From Enchytraeus crypticus (Eukaryota; Annelida; Clitellata; Enchytraeida; Enchytraeidae): a stretch of 64,000 nucleotides of DNA. Numbering within the stretch: the first letter of the stretch is position 1; every line of letters begins with the position of its first letter. Under the pieces are notes generated by a model. It was given only the letters and a program-made list of their open reading frames with translations. It was not told where the DNA came from and did no database searches. The stretch spans positions 1,495,001-1,559,000 of the forward strand of contig CAJHZI010000382.1 of NCBI GenBank assembly GCA_905160935.1. The letters run 5' to 3'. The position numbers and the translations under genes are program-made. This document shows, in pieces, positions 46,366 to 58,355 of this stretch.

Positions 46366-47339
46366 CATGTGTCTATACATGTATATGTATGTGTAAATTT
46401 TGTAGATCTATGTGTATGCACAGGCAAGTCCAAAAGATAAGTTAAGTTACTAATAAATATCCTATTTAAAACTATGTGATTCTAAATCGCATTTCATATC
46501 AACCTTTATTGAAGTGACTATAACCAATCTGAAAAAATTATTTGTGTTGCAATCCAAACTCTCTAACACTGTAACACATTAATTGAAGCAGCCCAGTTTA
46601 TAACGATATTTGCAAGTGTCTACGTTTATGTAGTTAAAGGAAGTGTTGCCTAGAGCGAAGGATGTAACATTAGTTTGTGTTCAATTACCAACTGCAATTA
46701 TGAAGAGAGTTAATTAATTCAATAATAATGAATGAATAATGAATATTTTTACACTGCACGTTATTTCCTCTAGTTATTTATTTAGGCATTCAAGATAAAC
46801 TAAACATTAACAACTCCTTAACACGGCATTCAATAATTAATCGGAAGTTTAATGATGCCTGATAAGAACTGAAGCAATATCGCTTTCTTTTTCTCTGACC
46901 TGTTAAAAGAGTTCAACTACAGGGTCACGCCATTTCGAATACCTCTTCAGAGAAAGCTAATTACTTTTTTGGCTAGAACAGACACTAATCTCACTATGTG
47001 CATAGGCCTTGATGCTGCATCGAGTTTTCAACAAGATTATCGTGATTTTCAACTACTATATGATCAATAAAGCGGGTAGATTATTTAACTTTTTGTATAT
47101 ATTTGAGTATTCTTAATTTGATGAGAAAATTTAAAAACCCGTTATGTACAGATTGTGTATCCAAACACGCACATAGTTGATGTGATGGGGTGAAGGATCC
47201 TATATATTGAACCCCCACTGAGACGCCACACACACCAGTAATCTACTATATTCCTCGAGACAAGATTATTTACAAATTAATCGATAAATCTTCCATGTAT
47301 CTAGAATTATAATGACAAAATTGCATAAATAACTTTGTC
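46366..47339. other. Unassigned stretch
   Basis: Nothing recognised beyond AT-rich DNA. Confidence 0.4.
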
Positions 47340-47425
47340 TCTAGAGTTCTGCCAAGTGCCAGGTTCAGTATTCATATTATTTATCAGAATCTAGTCTGCT
47401 TTCGCGCTCACTTAGTGCACTCAAC
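47340..47425 (-). mobile_element. SINE-B tail fragment
   Basis: CTAGAGTTCTGCCAAGTGCC and the following AGGTTCAGTATTCATATTAT match the 3' portion of SINE-B. Confidence 0.55.
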
Positions 47426-47629
47426 TGACCAAGTTGATACTTTCATAAAAGTTAAGCTTTCCCATTGCCTTGTTGCTGCTTTGTCGCCTCTTTCTTGTTT
47501 TCTGTTAACGATAGGTCAATTCCTTAATTACACGGAAAATGAGCAGGCTATACATAATGTATGCAGTAATATAATATTGCAATGGCAAAATTATATACTC
47601 ATAAACCAGTCGTTAACATTATATTAATA

Positions 47630-47912
47630 AGTTAACTAAGAAATGCTTAACAGAGTTGGCACAAGTAAACAACTTAAACATAATATGTAATAGAAGGAAG
47701 AACTGGATGGGTCATGTTCCTAGAGGGAATGGTTTACTAAAAGACGTAATTAAATTAAGGCAGGAATGGAAGGAAAACGCTTTGAACTAGAACGATACTT
47801 GGGATGCTGAATGACTTGATAAGCTGTTCTTATGTTGATATTATGAAAAGGCGGAGGATAAAAGGTGTGGAGGTGTGCCAGTAGGCAGTGCACTGAGAGA
47901 GATAGGATAACT
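47630..47912 (+). mobile_element. Decayed LINE 3' end
   Basis: Plus-strand translation gives RRKNWMGHVPRGNGLLKDVI, then later EKAEDKR and the family end GTGCCAGTAGGCAGTGCACT with a short GA tail. Several stops and frameshifts. Confidence 0.8.
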
Positions 47913-48053
47913 AATAGTTGCAGACGTGTTCGAAGTCTCTAGAAGTGCAGAACGCTGACGGAGTGAGAAGGTTGTTGAGGGCACCAGGCGCACAGGTCAG
48001 CAGGTAAGATTTTCCTGCAGAGCATTTGATGAAATGACACAGAGGGCTTACAC

Positions 48054-48125
48054 CTGAATACCGAGTCAAGAAATCCCCAGCAATAGAGTAATCTCCATCA
48101 CTCAGCTTCAAGCATGGTTCCATAT
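48054..48125 (-). CDS. Candidate 72-nt exon, phase 1 to 1
   Basis: Acceptor CGTTTTATACTCAG and donor TATTCAG|GTGTAAG enclose 72 nt. With the G left by the previous exon it reads DMEPCLKLSDGDYSIAGDF then LTRYSG. Phase 1 entry fits the exon at 49228-50127, and the exit is phase 1. No domain is recognised. The next conserved exon (36614-36955) enters in phase 2 or 0, so at least one exon is missing between them, or this belongs to a separate gene. Confidence 0.55.
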
Positions 48126-49227
48126 CTGAGTATAAAACGAGGAAATGAAAGACTTATAATCAATACATAAAATATACATTAATATACATTATAATTATAT
48201 ACAAGATAAAGATGCTAATAATGTATTATCAATGTTTTCGTAAGACATGAATGACTCTGACTCCGTTACAAATATTTGTATAAAAGTTGGTGAGCTTGTG
48301 GCACAATTCCTCGATTAGAGACAATTAGAACTTCAAAAAGATCTCTATAGTTATTGCAACATAGGTCAGTTTAAAGTAGTGTAATTATTTAGATAACTTA
48401 AAAATTGGATCGCATTAATGGGTTCATGATACCAACACCAGTTTGGCATGGTATTGTGAAAGGTTTGCAGTGTGTTAAATCCCATGCACAGATTGTATCG
48501 CATAGGCCTACTAAATAAGCGAAATATTAAGCATTGACTAAGTTATCGCAATTTTGCTAGGGGATATGTTTAATGCATAGGCTGCATACTACAATATACA
48601 ATGCATGTAAATATGAACATACATAAATATTTGTATATATAAGTCAAAGTAGGTATATCATACTAAATATGCCAATTCATGTTTGCCCAGTTTTCCATCT
48701 ACACCTAAAGCTGGTCTGCTGAATTTGTTTACTGCTAAAAGAAACTTAAAATATAAATATCAGAAGATTAAGCCACCTACGCGCCATATTTTTACCTAGT
48801 ATTCTAATATTGTGATAACGTTTTACATGTAATATATGTTTGAAATAATAAACATACATGAAATGTAGATAGCTAATTAGTGAATAATTATTAATTATTA
48901 TAAAGTAAATAGCTTATTATGAAACTGCTTTATTTAGTATTTATTGAATTATAGTTAAGATTTTTATGTAGTATAGTTATCCTGTGCATTTCGAGCTTGA
49001 GAAAACCATACTACTCAGACTGTGACAAGAAGCTATCAACCTCTTTACCTTAGTTGAAGTTTTTTATGAGCTTCTTGAAATAAATTGATTGTTTGATTAT
49101 GTAATTTACTAGGTAGATACATGTAAGTAAGGATGTTAAATTAAGTATTAAATTTATCCAAATCCGAAATAGTCACAAATAGTCAAAAATGCGAAATAGG
49201 AACATAACATGGTGGTAACGCACTGAC
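48126..49227. other. Intron, nothing recognised
   Basis: AT-rich, no repeat copy recognised. Confidence 0.4.
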
Positions 49228-50127
49228 CTTTGCTAGTTTCAGGAATTTGTTGCTTCGAATCTTTGATTGATGTAGAAAAAGATCTTCTAAGAGCTCCTCT
49301 CAAAGCTACATCTGCTAGCTCCCCCGCTACATCTTCTTTAATTTCCTTAGATGAAAATACACCTAGATTCATATGCTTCGATATCGATGATGGTATCTTG
49401 AACCCCTTGTTACTTATCATAGGTATGTATCTACTTATTCCTGAAGTACCAACAGTTTCATCTTCCGAGGCAGGAAGCTCTTTGTAATACTGATCATGAT
49501 CTTTGCTTATTGATGAATTGAAAATTACAGAATTTGATATTATTTGCTGTCTTTCATTGTGATCATAAACTGATTTAATTGTCTGAAAGGAGTTATCGCT
49601 GCTCATTTCATTACATGCCTGCGCTGGATTAATCGAGCTAATTGCATCGGGTTTAGACTCTGTATATATTACGATGTATTCTTGTTCAGAATTCTTTAAC
49701 CTTCTTAACATATCCAACAGGTTTTCTGTTGCCAATATTTTATTTGTAGAATTTCTTGTGTTGTCTCTTTTCATAGGAGTGACTCCTCGAAGAGTTTTTT
49801 GAGGTGGTGGAGTATACTTGTATAACTGATTGGGATTTAGAGAATTGACGACACCAGAAATTTCGTGCTGAGTTTTTGAACAATTTCTCGCCGATTTTGC
49901 CGCTGATTTTAATCCAATTACATTAAATATTTTAAGTAGGCGGTCCTTTCTATTGTTTTTGACACCTTCTGAAGTTTTTACATTTTTTGCTTTTACAGTA
50001 GGGGACGTAAGACTTTGATGTTCTCCGCTTGGTTGTTCTTTGCCAGCTGCTGAAGAAACGACTGATGTTGACACACTATGTGGAACTGGCGTAAATAACC
50101 TGGATCTTATGCGTGTAAACATATTTC
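49228..50127 (-). CDS. Large coding exon, 299 codons, function unknown
   Basis: The exon runs from acceptor TTATTTTTTGTTTTAAG to donor AGCAAAG|GTCAGTG, 900 nt, phase 1 in and phase 1 out. An ATG 5 nt inside (50122) could be the start; the peptide then begins MFTRIRSRLFTPVPHSV, Arg-rich and free of acidic residues, which resembles a mitochondrial presequence, though an internal exon is equally possible. The rest is Ser/Asn/Lys-rich with no repeats or membrane segment, e.g. NRKDRLLKIFNVIGLKSAAK and KILATENLLDMLRRLKNSEQ. I recognise no domain. Codon use and the single long frame make coding very likely. Reading past the donor adds 24 unrelated residues before a stop. Confidence 0.68.
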
Positions 50128-50394
50128 CTTAAAACAAAAAATAATAATAGGACTTGAATTCGAAAAAATTTCTCCAACCGATTAATTTTACTACGCGTAC
50201 TTAATCTTAACTGCAGTTACTGGAATTTAACTTAGGAAAGCTAACTTGACGTCAACAAACTTGCATTAACAAATATATGATAGCAAAGTTGCAATTAATA
50301 GCATTTACTATTCTTATATTATTCTTTATTATTGCTATTATTTTTATTATTAGTATTTTTTCCAAGTGTTTTGTTAGGGATATTTGAAGAATTA

Positions 50395-50672
50395 ACCAAC
50401 CGGTGACTGACTGCACGCGTCGTAGAAGGCGACTAAAGCACTAAGATCCATACCAACGTCAGAAAGAGCATTCGGTTGGTGAGCACCTAGGCTCTAGAAA
50501 TTGCTACAAAAATTTAAGCGACTAAAAAAGTCTCATAACGGGGGATTAACTAATGATATGATGTAGAACAGAGAGGATTTGAGACAGTCTATTCGTATCC
50601 GGACCCTAGTTAAACTGGGATTCAAGGGAAGATGATGATGATGATTATGATGATGATGATGATGATGATTTT
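50395..50672 (+). mobile_element. SINE-C copy with (GAT)n tail
   Basis: ACTGACTGCACGCGTCGTAG, AAGGCGACTAAAGCACTAAG, TCGGTTGGTGAGCACCTAGG, then a GATGATGAT tail at 50629-50669. The best-preserved SINE-C in the window. Confidence 0.85.
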
Positions 50673-50950
50673 TATTAGTATTATTATTCTGATATTAATT
50701 AATTTTTATTAATAGTTAATATTAATTAAACTTCGGTATAATTTGCTTTTTTCAGGCAGAATTTTTTTATATTAACAAAATTCCTACTCTATAAATAATG
50801 CAAGAGTAAAGGTATAAATCTAACATTTGGATAAAATTCTGCAGTACTGCTAGAAAAAGCTTTTTCTTACAGCACGATGTTATATATGAGTTGATACCGA
50901 TGAGTGACATTTATATATATATAAATATATATTATATATATGTATATACA

Positions 50951-51004
<54 letters not shown>

Positions 51005-51223
51005 GTGTGTTTATCATGCTAAAATAACCAGCAAATGCAGCATAATGTACTTACGAGAATCTCCAAAAGAGCAAATTCGTTTACTAATTGACGTCTAAGC
51101 TACAGAATACTTTAGAATCTATGGTAACCTTACATATATATATATTGCCTATAAAAATTAGATAATTAAAAACATAGTATAAAGTGTGAATTATATATAT
51201 ATATATGCATGTATATATATATA
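50673..51223. repeat. AT-rich with (TA)n at 50914-51001 and 51195-51223
   Basis: Long TA tracts in a featureless AT-rich region. They supply the TA target for the element at 51224. Confidence 0.9.
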
Positions 51224-52139
51224 CAGGGTACGCATTAAAAAGATATCCTCGTAGCACAATTGCGATAGCCTAGTCAATTCTTAATATTTCACCTTGAATT
51301 TTAAGGTTCTCTTGTGGAAGAGTTTAGCCACAAGCTGACAAAATTTTGTAAAAATATTTTCAAGGGAACCGGAGTTATCCAAGTTTTGCGAAAAAATTGA
51401 TTTTTTTTCATCTAACACGTAACGTAAAACGTCTATTAAAATCAATTCCTTTTTGAAAATGTGCTTACCCTGAAAAAGGTCATTAGATGATGACGACTCT
51501 GATATTGTGCTACAATGTGTGCTCGAAATGAACGCCTTGGGCTTTAATGCCGGCCAGAAGTCGTTTCTTACAGATAAAATTGCGCTGTCAATGGACTGCT
51601 GTGGTAGGTCTTTCCAGATCTCTTGAAGAACAGCCTTTAATTCAATTGTGTTTCTGGGTTTGGGATTGAAAGCACGATACTTTTCCAACATGGGTTTCCA
51701 GACAAAGAATCAGGTGGATTAAAATCTGGAGAATTAGGAGGCCAATCATCCATTTTTATTAAATCTACAAGTATTGTACAAGAAAGTATTGCGCAAGACG
51801 TGAAGTGTGAGCCGGCGCGCCGTCCTGCTGAAAAATTAAATCATTTTAACTTGTTGCAGTCTTCAATCAGCTTCGGCAGAATAGTCTTAGTGTAATACAT
51901 TGTAGCACAATATCAGAGTCGTCATCATCTAACGGCCCTTTTCAGTGTGAGCACATTTTCAAAAAGGAATTGATTCTAATTGACGTTTTACGTTACGTGT
52001 TAAATGAAAAAAATCATCTTTTTCGCAAAACTTGGCTAAACTCCTCCACAAGAGAACCTTACAATTTCAAGGCGAAATATCAATAATTGGCTAAGCTATC
52101 ATAATTGTACTAGGAGGATATTTTTTAATGTGCACCCTG
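51224..52139 (-). mobile_element. Mariner-type element, fold-back form
   Basis: Ends CAGGGTACGCATTAAAAAG and the complement of its right-hand partner (CAGGGTGCACATTAAAAAA), flanked on both sides by TA. The minus strand encodes FQQDGAPAHTSRLAQYFL at about 51786-51840, DWPPNSPDFNPPD at about 51716-51755 and, after a frameshift, MLEKYRAFNPKPRNTIELKA to 51691, all typical of the C-terminal half of mariner transposases. The N-terminal half is absent. The arms pair for about 240-290 bp (51224-51525 with 51897-52139), far beyond normal mariner ends, because 3' sequence has been copied to the other end in inverse orientation. Confidence 0.85.
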
Positions 52140-52151
52140 TATATATACAGT

Positions 52152-52152
<1 letters not shown>

Positions 52153-52248
<96 letters not shown>
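52153..52248. repeat. (CA)n(TA)n microsatellite
   Basis: About 26 CA repeats followed by about 22 TA repeats, next to the mariner element. Confidence 0.97.
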
Positions 52249-52249
<1 letters not shown>

Positions 52250-52546
52250 TGCTATATAGGTCATTCATAGGTATCAACTCACCACTTTATTAACGAAAAT
52301 GGTATGTTATATTAGGCTTTCGTTGAAAGGTGGTTAAGCAGGAGCCGGTAAGAAATTGACAGGAAACACATCAGAAGATATTTTAGCTTAAGGCTGACTT
52401 TAGGTTTAATTTAATAAATTTAAACACTTGTCATAGATTCAATTTTGTTATCAATGGGCGGATATAATCAACAGTATGCGTCTTCGCACCGCCATGCATT
52501 CGAACACTAGAAATAGTGAAAGAAAAATAATCAATTATAATTTTAC

Positions 52547-52736
52547 CATCAGGTGTCGTTCTACGGAACCTTTGCGTTGTGTTGGTCCTAATTGGTTCAT
52601 AGCTGATTGGCACATAAACGCTAATTCTTTCTAGAAGAATTCTCATCAGCAGCAAAGAGGTTTCATTTCTTTCAAGTACTGGTGTAAAATCATCTTCCAC
52701 TACAAGTGCGGCTTCATCTATCTTGTTGGAAAGAGC
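52547..52736 (-). CDS. Candidate exon, 63 codons, phase 0 to 1
   Basis: Acceptor TATAATTCTCAAAAAG and donor CCTGATG|GTAAAA enclose 190 nt. The peptide ALSNKIDEAALVVEDDF then TPVLERNETSLLLMRILLER then ISVYVPISYEPIRTNTTQ looks like a folded helical domain, but I cannot name it. The exit phase 1 fits the large exon at 49228-50127 (phase 1 in). Ignoring the donor, the frame runs to a stop at 52431, so it may instead be a terminal exon. The upstream exons are not found. Confidence 0.45.
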
Positions 52737-52914
52737 CTTTTTGAGAATTATAATAAATAAATAAATAACAAAGTACCGGCTAATTGTTGTTTTAAATTTC
52801 ATTGCTTGTTACTTTATTCTTAGCCTATACAAATTTGCGCATATTTTCTGAAATTCTGTAACGAATACTTTCAGCTATACTTAAACAGTACAGTTGTCAA
52901 TCAATTAATCAATC

Positions 52915-53343
52915 TATCAATACGAAATTAAGGCCCGGTTCCTCGCCATAAGGCAGTGTCAGGGACGTCTCTTGCAGACTTTACATAAACAGGCGCCAAG
53001 GCGCCACACGATGACGACTGACTACACAAAGACCACAGGAGAAAGCGAGATCAAAACAGTGCAAGTACAAAATCCAAGGCAAGCGGGTCAAAATTTAGAC
53101 CTATGGCGGAAAAAGGATGAATTTTGAGCTTGCCAAGGAAAATACTAAAACAATTAAATTAAAAGACCGAAAAGCGTTTGACATAGAGTTCCATTTTGTC
53201 GGAGCAGAATACACGAAGACGCGTCTGCCCATGGCAGATTTAATGTTTAGTACACTGAGAAGGTTTTTACTAGAGGAACGAAGACTATATAAAGAAAGTA
53301 TGCACGATATTACCATATCTACATAATATATAATGAATCTCAA
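52915..53343 (-). mobile_element. CR1/Jockey-like LINE 3' fragment
   Basis: On the minus strand 53130-53290 encodes YSLRSSSKNLLSVLNI, then GRRVFVYSAPTKWNSM, with the LRS ... G-x-R-x-F-x-x-x-AP-x-x-WN pattern found at the C terminus of CR1/Jockey-type reverse transcriptase polyproteins. Downstream on the same strand the sequence ends near 52925 with GACGTCCCTGACACTGCC and GGCGAGGAACCGGGCC, the same 3' end as SINE-A and the fragments at 38.2 and 45.6 kb. This is a 5'-truncated dead copy. Confidence 0.65.
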
Positions 53344-53916
53344 TTTACAACAAATAATCCCTTCGAAAGTTTACAGCATTTTACTAAATTAAATAAATTA
53401 ATTCCTGTAGTTAATTGTTCGCGTTGGAAGACGACAAATAAAGTGTTGTGAATGTTGCGAAGTTGTCGCATGTATACTGTTTTTTTTACGACCGTTATGC
53501 TAATTAATTATCGGAATATCCCAGGCCAATGAACATTAACATAGCGGTTTACGTGGAGTGGAATTGAGATTTGAATGGGCGAGGATGAGATCTCCATTTA
53601 GAAATTCCTGGAAGCCCTAAAAAATTCTCACTATATTTTAATGACATAGAATGAAAAATTTTCTGTGATACTACATGTATTATCATCACCCCCTTTGTCA
53701 TTCAATTTCTTCCTTAGAGTTTTAAATGCATCGTTTCTCGAATCATATCATACTTTGTTGTATACCTGTATTGTAATGTCATACTGTGTCGTATTTGATA
53801 CTCGTTGGTTTAAATCGCATAATATAAAGTCTCGCTTTTATTTTGCAAAATCATATTACCTATACTTTCTATTATAGATTAAAAGGAAGTCTGGGGATTG
53901 AATTGATTGGAAAAGT
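53344..53916. other. Unassigned stretch
   Basis: No feature recognised; the short plus-strand frame at 53665-53877 has no motif. Confidence 0.4.
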
Positions 53917-53960
53917 TATATGCCATGGACCTACCGTTAGGTAGTGCACCAGAAGAATCA
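53917..53960 (+). mobile_element. LINE 3' tail remnant
   Basis: TATATGCCATGGACCTACCG followed by TTAGGTAGTGCACCAGAAGA is the family 3' end with a changed hairpin (CTACC/GGTAG keeps pairing). No GA tail remains. Confidence 0.65.
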
Positions 53961-54518
53961 CATTACTTAAGTTGTGTTTGCTGTGTTAGAGTCTCCGTGC
54001 CTCGGTTTTTTCTTCATATTAGGAGCTAGGCCTCCCCATACACTTCGGTGACATGCCTGAAAGTAAGAGAGGCCAATAAACGATCATTGTAAGAAGACAA
54101 TTAGGCTGGAGATGTAAGCATTGGAGACTAACCCTGGGGCACTTTCTCAGAAGTTAAATACTCCAGCAAGGCTTGATATCGGGTCAGCTATTGTGGTTAG
54201 TATTGTTGGTCATGTTATTTTGTTGTTAGCTATGTTGTTAGTCAGCGTGAAAACTTTCTGTGAACACTAGTAATTACATTGAATTCTTCGTAGAAACATG
54301 TACTTACAAACAATAATGTTTTCGAAGCCCCGTAGTGCTATACTTTCTAGCAGCTTCTCTACTACATCACATACATGCAGAAATATGAAAAAATTTCTTC
54401 TGAAATATATTTATTTAAAATGTTTCGAAATCCGTGAACAAGGTCTACAAACGCTGCACCCTTTGCATATATGCAAAATTAGAGAGCAATTATGTGAAGC
54501 CTGCAAACACTACTGGAT

Positions 54519-54645
54519 GGAGCCAGTGGCGAAGACCAGTGGTAAGATACTCGACCGCGGATCAGTAGGTGCGGGGTTCAAATCATGGGCTCGGCCGTCA
54601 CTGACATCGCTTTCGAATGAGGAAACTGACTTTAACCTTAGATTT
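54519..54645 (+). mobile_element. SINE-A copy (plus)
   Basis: GGAGCCAGTGGCGAAGACCA, ACTCGACCGCGGATCAGTAG, GGGGTTCAAATCATGGGCTC, CACTGACATCGCTTTCGAAT, GAGGAAACTGACTTTAAC. Nearly full length. The plus-strand open frame at 54298-54666 is a by-product. Confidence 0.88.
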
Positions 54646-54916
54646 GCCAGCTTTGTCAGCATATAAAGGCTTCATTTAGCATCATCGTCCTCATATCTGT
54701 TTAAACTTTTAGGAAATGTGTTTTCAGTTATACTGCCTCTGTATGTTCTGGACTTCATAATAAACTAGATATCGAATTAGAATTGAACTATTTAAATGGT
54801 ATACCATATAGAGTGAAAAGTGTGAAAAAGTCATAACGTAATCACTTTGAGTAAAGACTCAAGAGCGCGCTTATATTTTACGTTATATATGTACATGATT
54901 ATTATAATGTTTCACT

Positions 54917-55050
54917 AATGTCAGAAAGGGCATTCGGTTGGTGAGCGCCTAGGCTCCAGAAATTGGATACGCTATTTTCTAAAACGAATGGAGGTCTAGT
55001 CGTAACCCGTCCCTAGATAAACTGGGAATCAAGAGAGGATGATGATATGA
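54917..55050 (+). mobile_element. SINE-C 3' part
   Basis: ATGTCAGAAAGGGCATTCGG, TTGGTGAGCGCCTAGGCTCC, and a GATGATGATATGATGAT tail. The core is missing (5'-truncated). Confidence 0.8.
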
Positions 55051-55283
55051 TGATTATAACATTATACACTAATACGTTTAACGTGCGTTTAATGTGCCTT
55101 ATTGGCCTGCATTTTCCATTCAATCAATACATTTCAATTTCTCATTTCTACTTATTTTTATAAGATGTTTTTAATGATTGATGCGATTAAAGAAATAAAT
55201 AAAATGCTAACGTTTCTCAACGTTTATGTCGTAAGTTTTATTATATACACACCTCCACCCAAACACACACATAGTCGCAAACT

Positions 55284-55287
<4 letters not shown>

Positions 55288-55353
<66 letters not shown>
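55288..55353. repeat. (TA)n microsatellite
   Basis: About 33 uninterrupted TA repeats; the plus-strand frame through it is an artefact. Confidence 0.97.
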
Positions 55354-55355
<2 letters not shown>

Positions 55356-56489
55356 GTATTTATATATACATGTACTTGTATAATATCATATATACAAGTG
55401 TATATACGCGTATTTTCGTGATTTCACGACACCAGCACGCAACTGATTGAACTGAACCTTTATATTTCACATAATTGCTTATTATAATTGAAGAAGCGTC
55501 TAGAAGAACTCCGGCTCGATATAATTAAACCTGACTGGGATCTCAATCCCACCTTTGGGCAATCGTCTCAATTATTTCTAAATCATAATCACTAATAAGC
55601 ATAGAAGTTATAGTGTTATAGATGGACCTAAATTCTCTGAATGTATCGAGATTTACTGTGGCGTCGGTTTAAGGTTTGGCCTTTATGTAAGATCTCGTAA
55701 TGTTTAGATGATTTGCTGCATGATCTTGCGTTAGTATTTTTATTTACGAGACAGATAAGATTTAAGATGACATTTCTCTGATATATACGTTTTTTACAAT
55801 ATGGTACATATTCGATCATGTTTAGTTTTAAAAACCTTTAACCCCAAAAAGTAAATGACATTTAATAGGCTTAAAACATAAAACTAAAAAACGCATTCGT
55901 ATAAATATTAAATAAATCTTTACACAGTGTAATATCGTAATGCAAGATTAAAATTGTCAAGAGCGTGTTAATTAATCTTCCATCAGGGTCATTAATTGCT
56001 ACTCCATCGATCTAAGAGTTGATTCACAAATAGTTGTACCTGCGACAGTTATAATGTGCCTAATTGTTTATAAAGTCGAATCTAGTAGGCTATTTAATTT
56101 CTATTACTTTCTTCAGTATTCATGTACATACAGATTGACTCCTACGAATCAGTGTGATGTGATTTATTTTTAGCATACCCTCAATCTGCTCTCGGCGTTA
56201 ACTTAGAAACATTAGATATAGCATCAAAGCTGTTAATTTCTATGTTGCAGAATATCAATATTCAGAGTTATTTTTGACAAAAATGTCACGAGTTATTAAT
56301 AATCGTAATTATATTAATATCAACAGTTATGGGTCAGAATGCACTTGCATGCTTTTCTTTAAGACCCATTTAAACATCTTTACCGGATCTAATAGGTTAC
56401 TATAAATCCTTTCTATGGTTAAACATATCTTTTGCTATAGATAATGCGAACTGGCAGCAAGCTCTGATACATGATTAACCTTCCATTGA
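55354..56489. other. AT-rich stretch, nothing recognised
   Basis: No exon or repeat family is supported. Confidence 0.4.
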
Positions 56490-56600
56490 CCCAAGGGGAT
56501 ATCCGTCATATACTGACCAACGTAGGCTTTGGACCCAGGGCACTTGCATCCGAGGCGAACACTCTAACCGTGACGTGATATCACTTCTCCAATATTTTAT
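56490..56600 (-). mobile_element. tRNA-headed SINE fragment
   Basis: On the minus strand GGAGAAGTGATATCACGTCA, CGGTTAGAGTGTTCGCCTCG, GGGTCCAAAGCC. Related to 8305-8381. Confidence 0.6.
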
Positions 56601-57654
56601 TGATTGATATACAATTTCATATTGTGCTCAGTAAAAAGTAAGATGAATTTATCAAACCTCGTTTAGTTGCGATCTACTCGTACATCACAGAGCACGATTT
56701 TGTCATAGATTACAGAACAAAAACTGTAACAATTCTGCAGTAATTGTTATTGTTGTTATGTTGCAGCTAATATTTAAACATTTCGTGCTTCTATATATTA
56801 ATTAACCAAACATAAAGAGCGAATGACAGGAATTTGTCCCCTGGGTTTACTTCTAGTCGAAACTACTCATTATTATCCGAAGACAATTTTCAATGGCGCT
56901 CCTTGTACAGCTTCAAGTTGTTGCTACGTCGTTTTCTTTGTGAGATTACTGCTGTGAATCTTTCGTTGTTAATGATGTGGCCGATTACTAAGAAGATTAT
57001 GTCATCTTTTGATCTTTTTACGAAAGATAAATAAAAAATTATTATTATTTTTAATGACAGAAACCAGACCAAACGTGTTTATTCTAAGCAAAACAATATG
57101 TCAATGTTTTTATTTCTGTGTTGTTGTGCGGATGAAATGTAGGTCAAACTAACATAACCAGTTATTAAGATTTCGATAATGGCATAAGCAATTTATCGAA
57201 CATGACTACTTTGTAGGTACTAATAAATGTCGTAAGATAATAATTTTATATTTTTGATCAATGCTCTAAAAATCAATCTGTTACGTATATGTCATATTAG
57301 CATATAATGATGTTGTGTCATCTCACTAGAGTAAGCCAAACCTGATATGGATCTTAGTAAGATTGTTGTTAAACGAATTCTTTTAACTTCACAACGAAAA
57401 ACGTACCAAAACGTTCCTTTTAGCTAATTTTAAATGTTTTCGCAAAAACACTCATCCTGTACAGTTATTTATGAATTTATTTGCAATTTTATGATCTTTA
57501 TTGCATTTCAGTAGTTTTTAAAAATAATCCATTAACTGTGTTAGAGCGCTGCAAGTATAGGCCCTAATTATCGAATCATAACGTACGGTCTCACTAACTT
57601 ACGATTTAAAGTTCAATGCATACATTTCATGCATTGAATATATACATTTCATGC
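56601..57654. other. AT-rich stretch, nothing recognised
   Basis: Overlapping short frames at 56834-57072 on both strands have no motif. Confidence 0.4.
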
Positions 57655-57740
57655 AATTTCTCTCACTAAGAGAGAGAGAGAGAGAGAGAGAGAGATAAAC
57701 GTATGCTCTCTCTCACTATGAGAGAGAGAGCATACATTTC
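57655..57740. repeat. GA/CT-rich hairpin region
   Basis: A GA run at 57668-57695 followed by GTATGCTCTCTCTC, ACTAT and GAGAGAGAGAGCATAC, a near-perfect stem with a short loop. Confidence 0.85.
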
Positions 57741-58099
57741 ATCGCAAAGACGATCACGTCGCAAACTAAAGAGCACAATTTTAAAATGTCCAGTAGATTG
57801 TCAAGGTTGATTTTTATTAAACATAAAGAAATTGTTATCAGAAAATATCCAAGCACTTAATTAAAAGATGGTTCCTATTGTCTGGGATTGGGCTAAAATG
57901 TTTAAACCATACGAAATTTGAGCGAGATTGTCTAGAAATATTTGTAACGGTTTTTGTTTGTTTGTATCTTATCTTGTAGTAATGAACTGACAGGCACATA
58001 AAACAAAGCACAATAAGACGAAATACAAAAATTTCTGCACAGCGAAATATAGATATATTTACGAGCATATTCCCGTGCTGTGTCCGAAACACTGAAGAA

Positions 58100-58355
58100 T
58101 AGAACAACCGTTAACTGCACGTGTCGTAAGAGGCGACTAAGCAAAAACTGAAGAAGGCAGCGAGAAACCATCTCAAAATCCATATATTTCAAGCTTTAGG
58201 ATAGACAAAGCATGGGTATGCCCTAGACTTAGTAAGAGAGTTACCTTGTTTATCTATTGGGTGCTCTTTATGGAGTGTGAAAGCATACTCTTAGTATGAA
58301 TATACACCTTCGACCAGCCATTTGGCAGAACACTAAAGAGAGAGAGAGAGAATAT
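58100..58355 (+). mobile_element. SINE-B copy with core, hairpin and (GA)n tail
   Basis: TTAACTGCACGTGTCGTAAG then AGGCGACTAAGCAAAAAC (core), GGGTGCTCTTTATGGAGTGT, then GACCAGCCATTTGGCAGAAC and the GA tail at 58336-58350. The most complete SINE-B in the window. Confidence 0.85.

Noticed and set aside
49230..49487. 85-codon plus-strand frame
   Set aside because: Shadow of the large minus-strand exon at 49228-50127, which has splice sites and the longer frame.
53117..53326. 69-codon plus-strand frame
   Set aside because: The minus strand of the same segment carries a CR1/Jockey-like LINE motif, which explains the lack of stops better.
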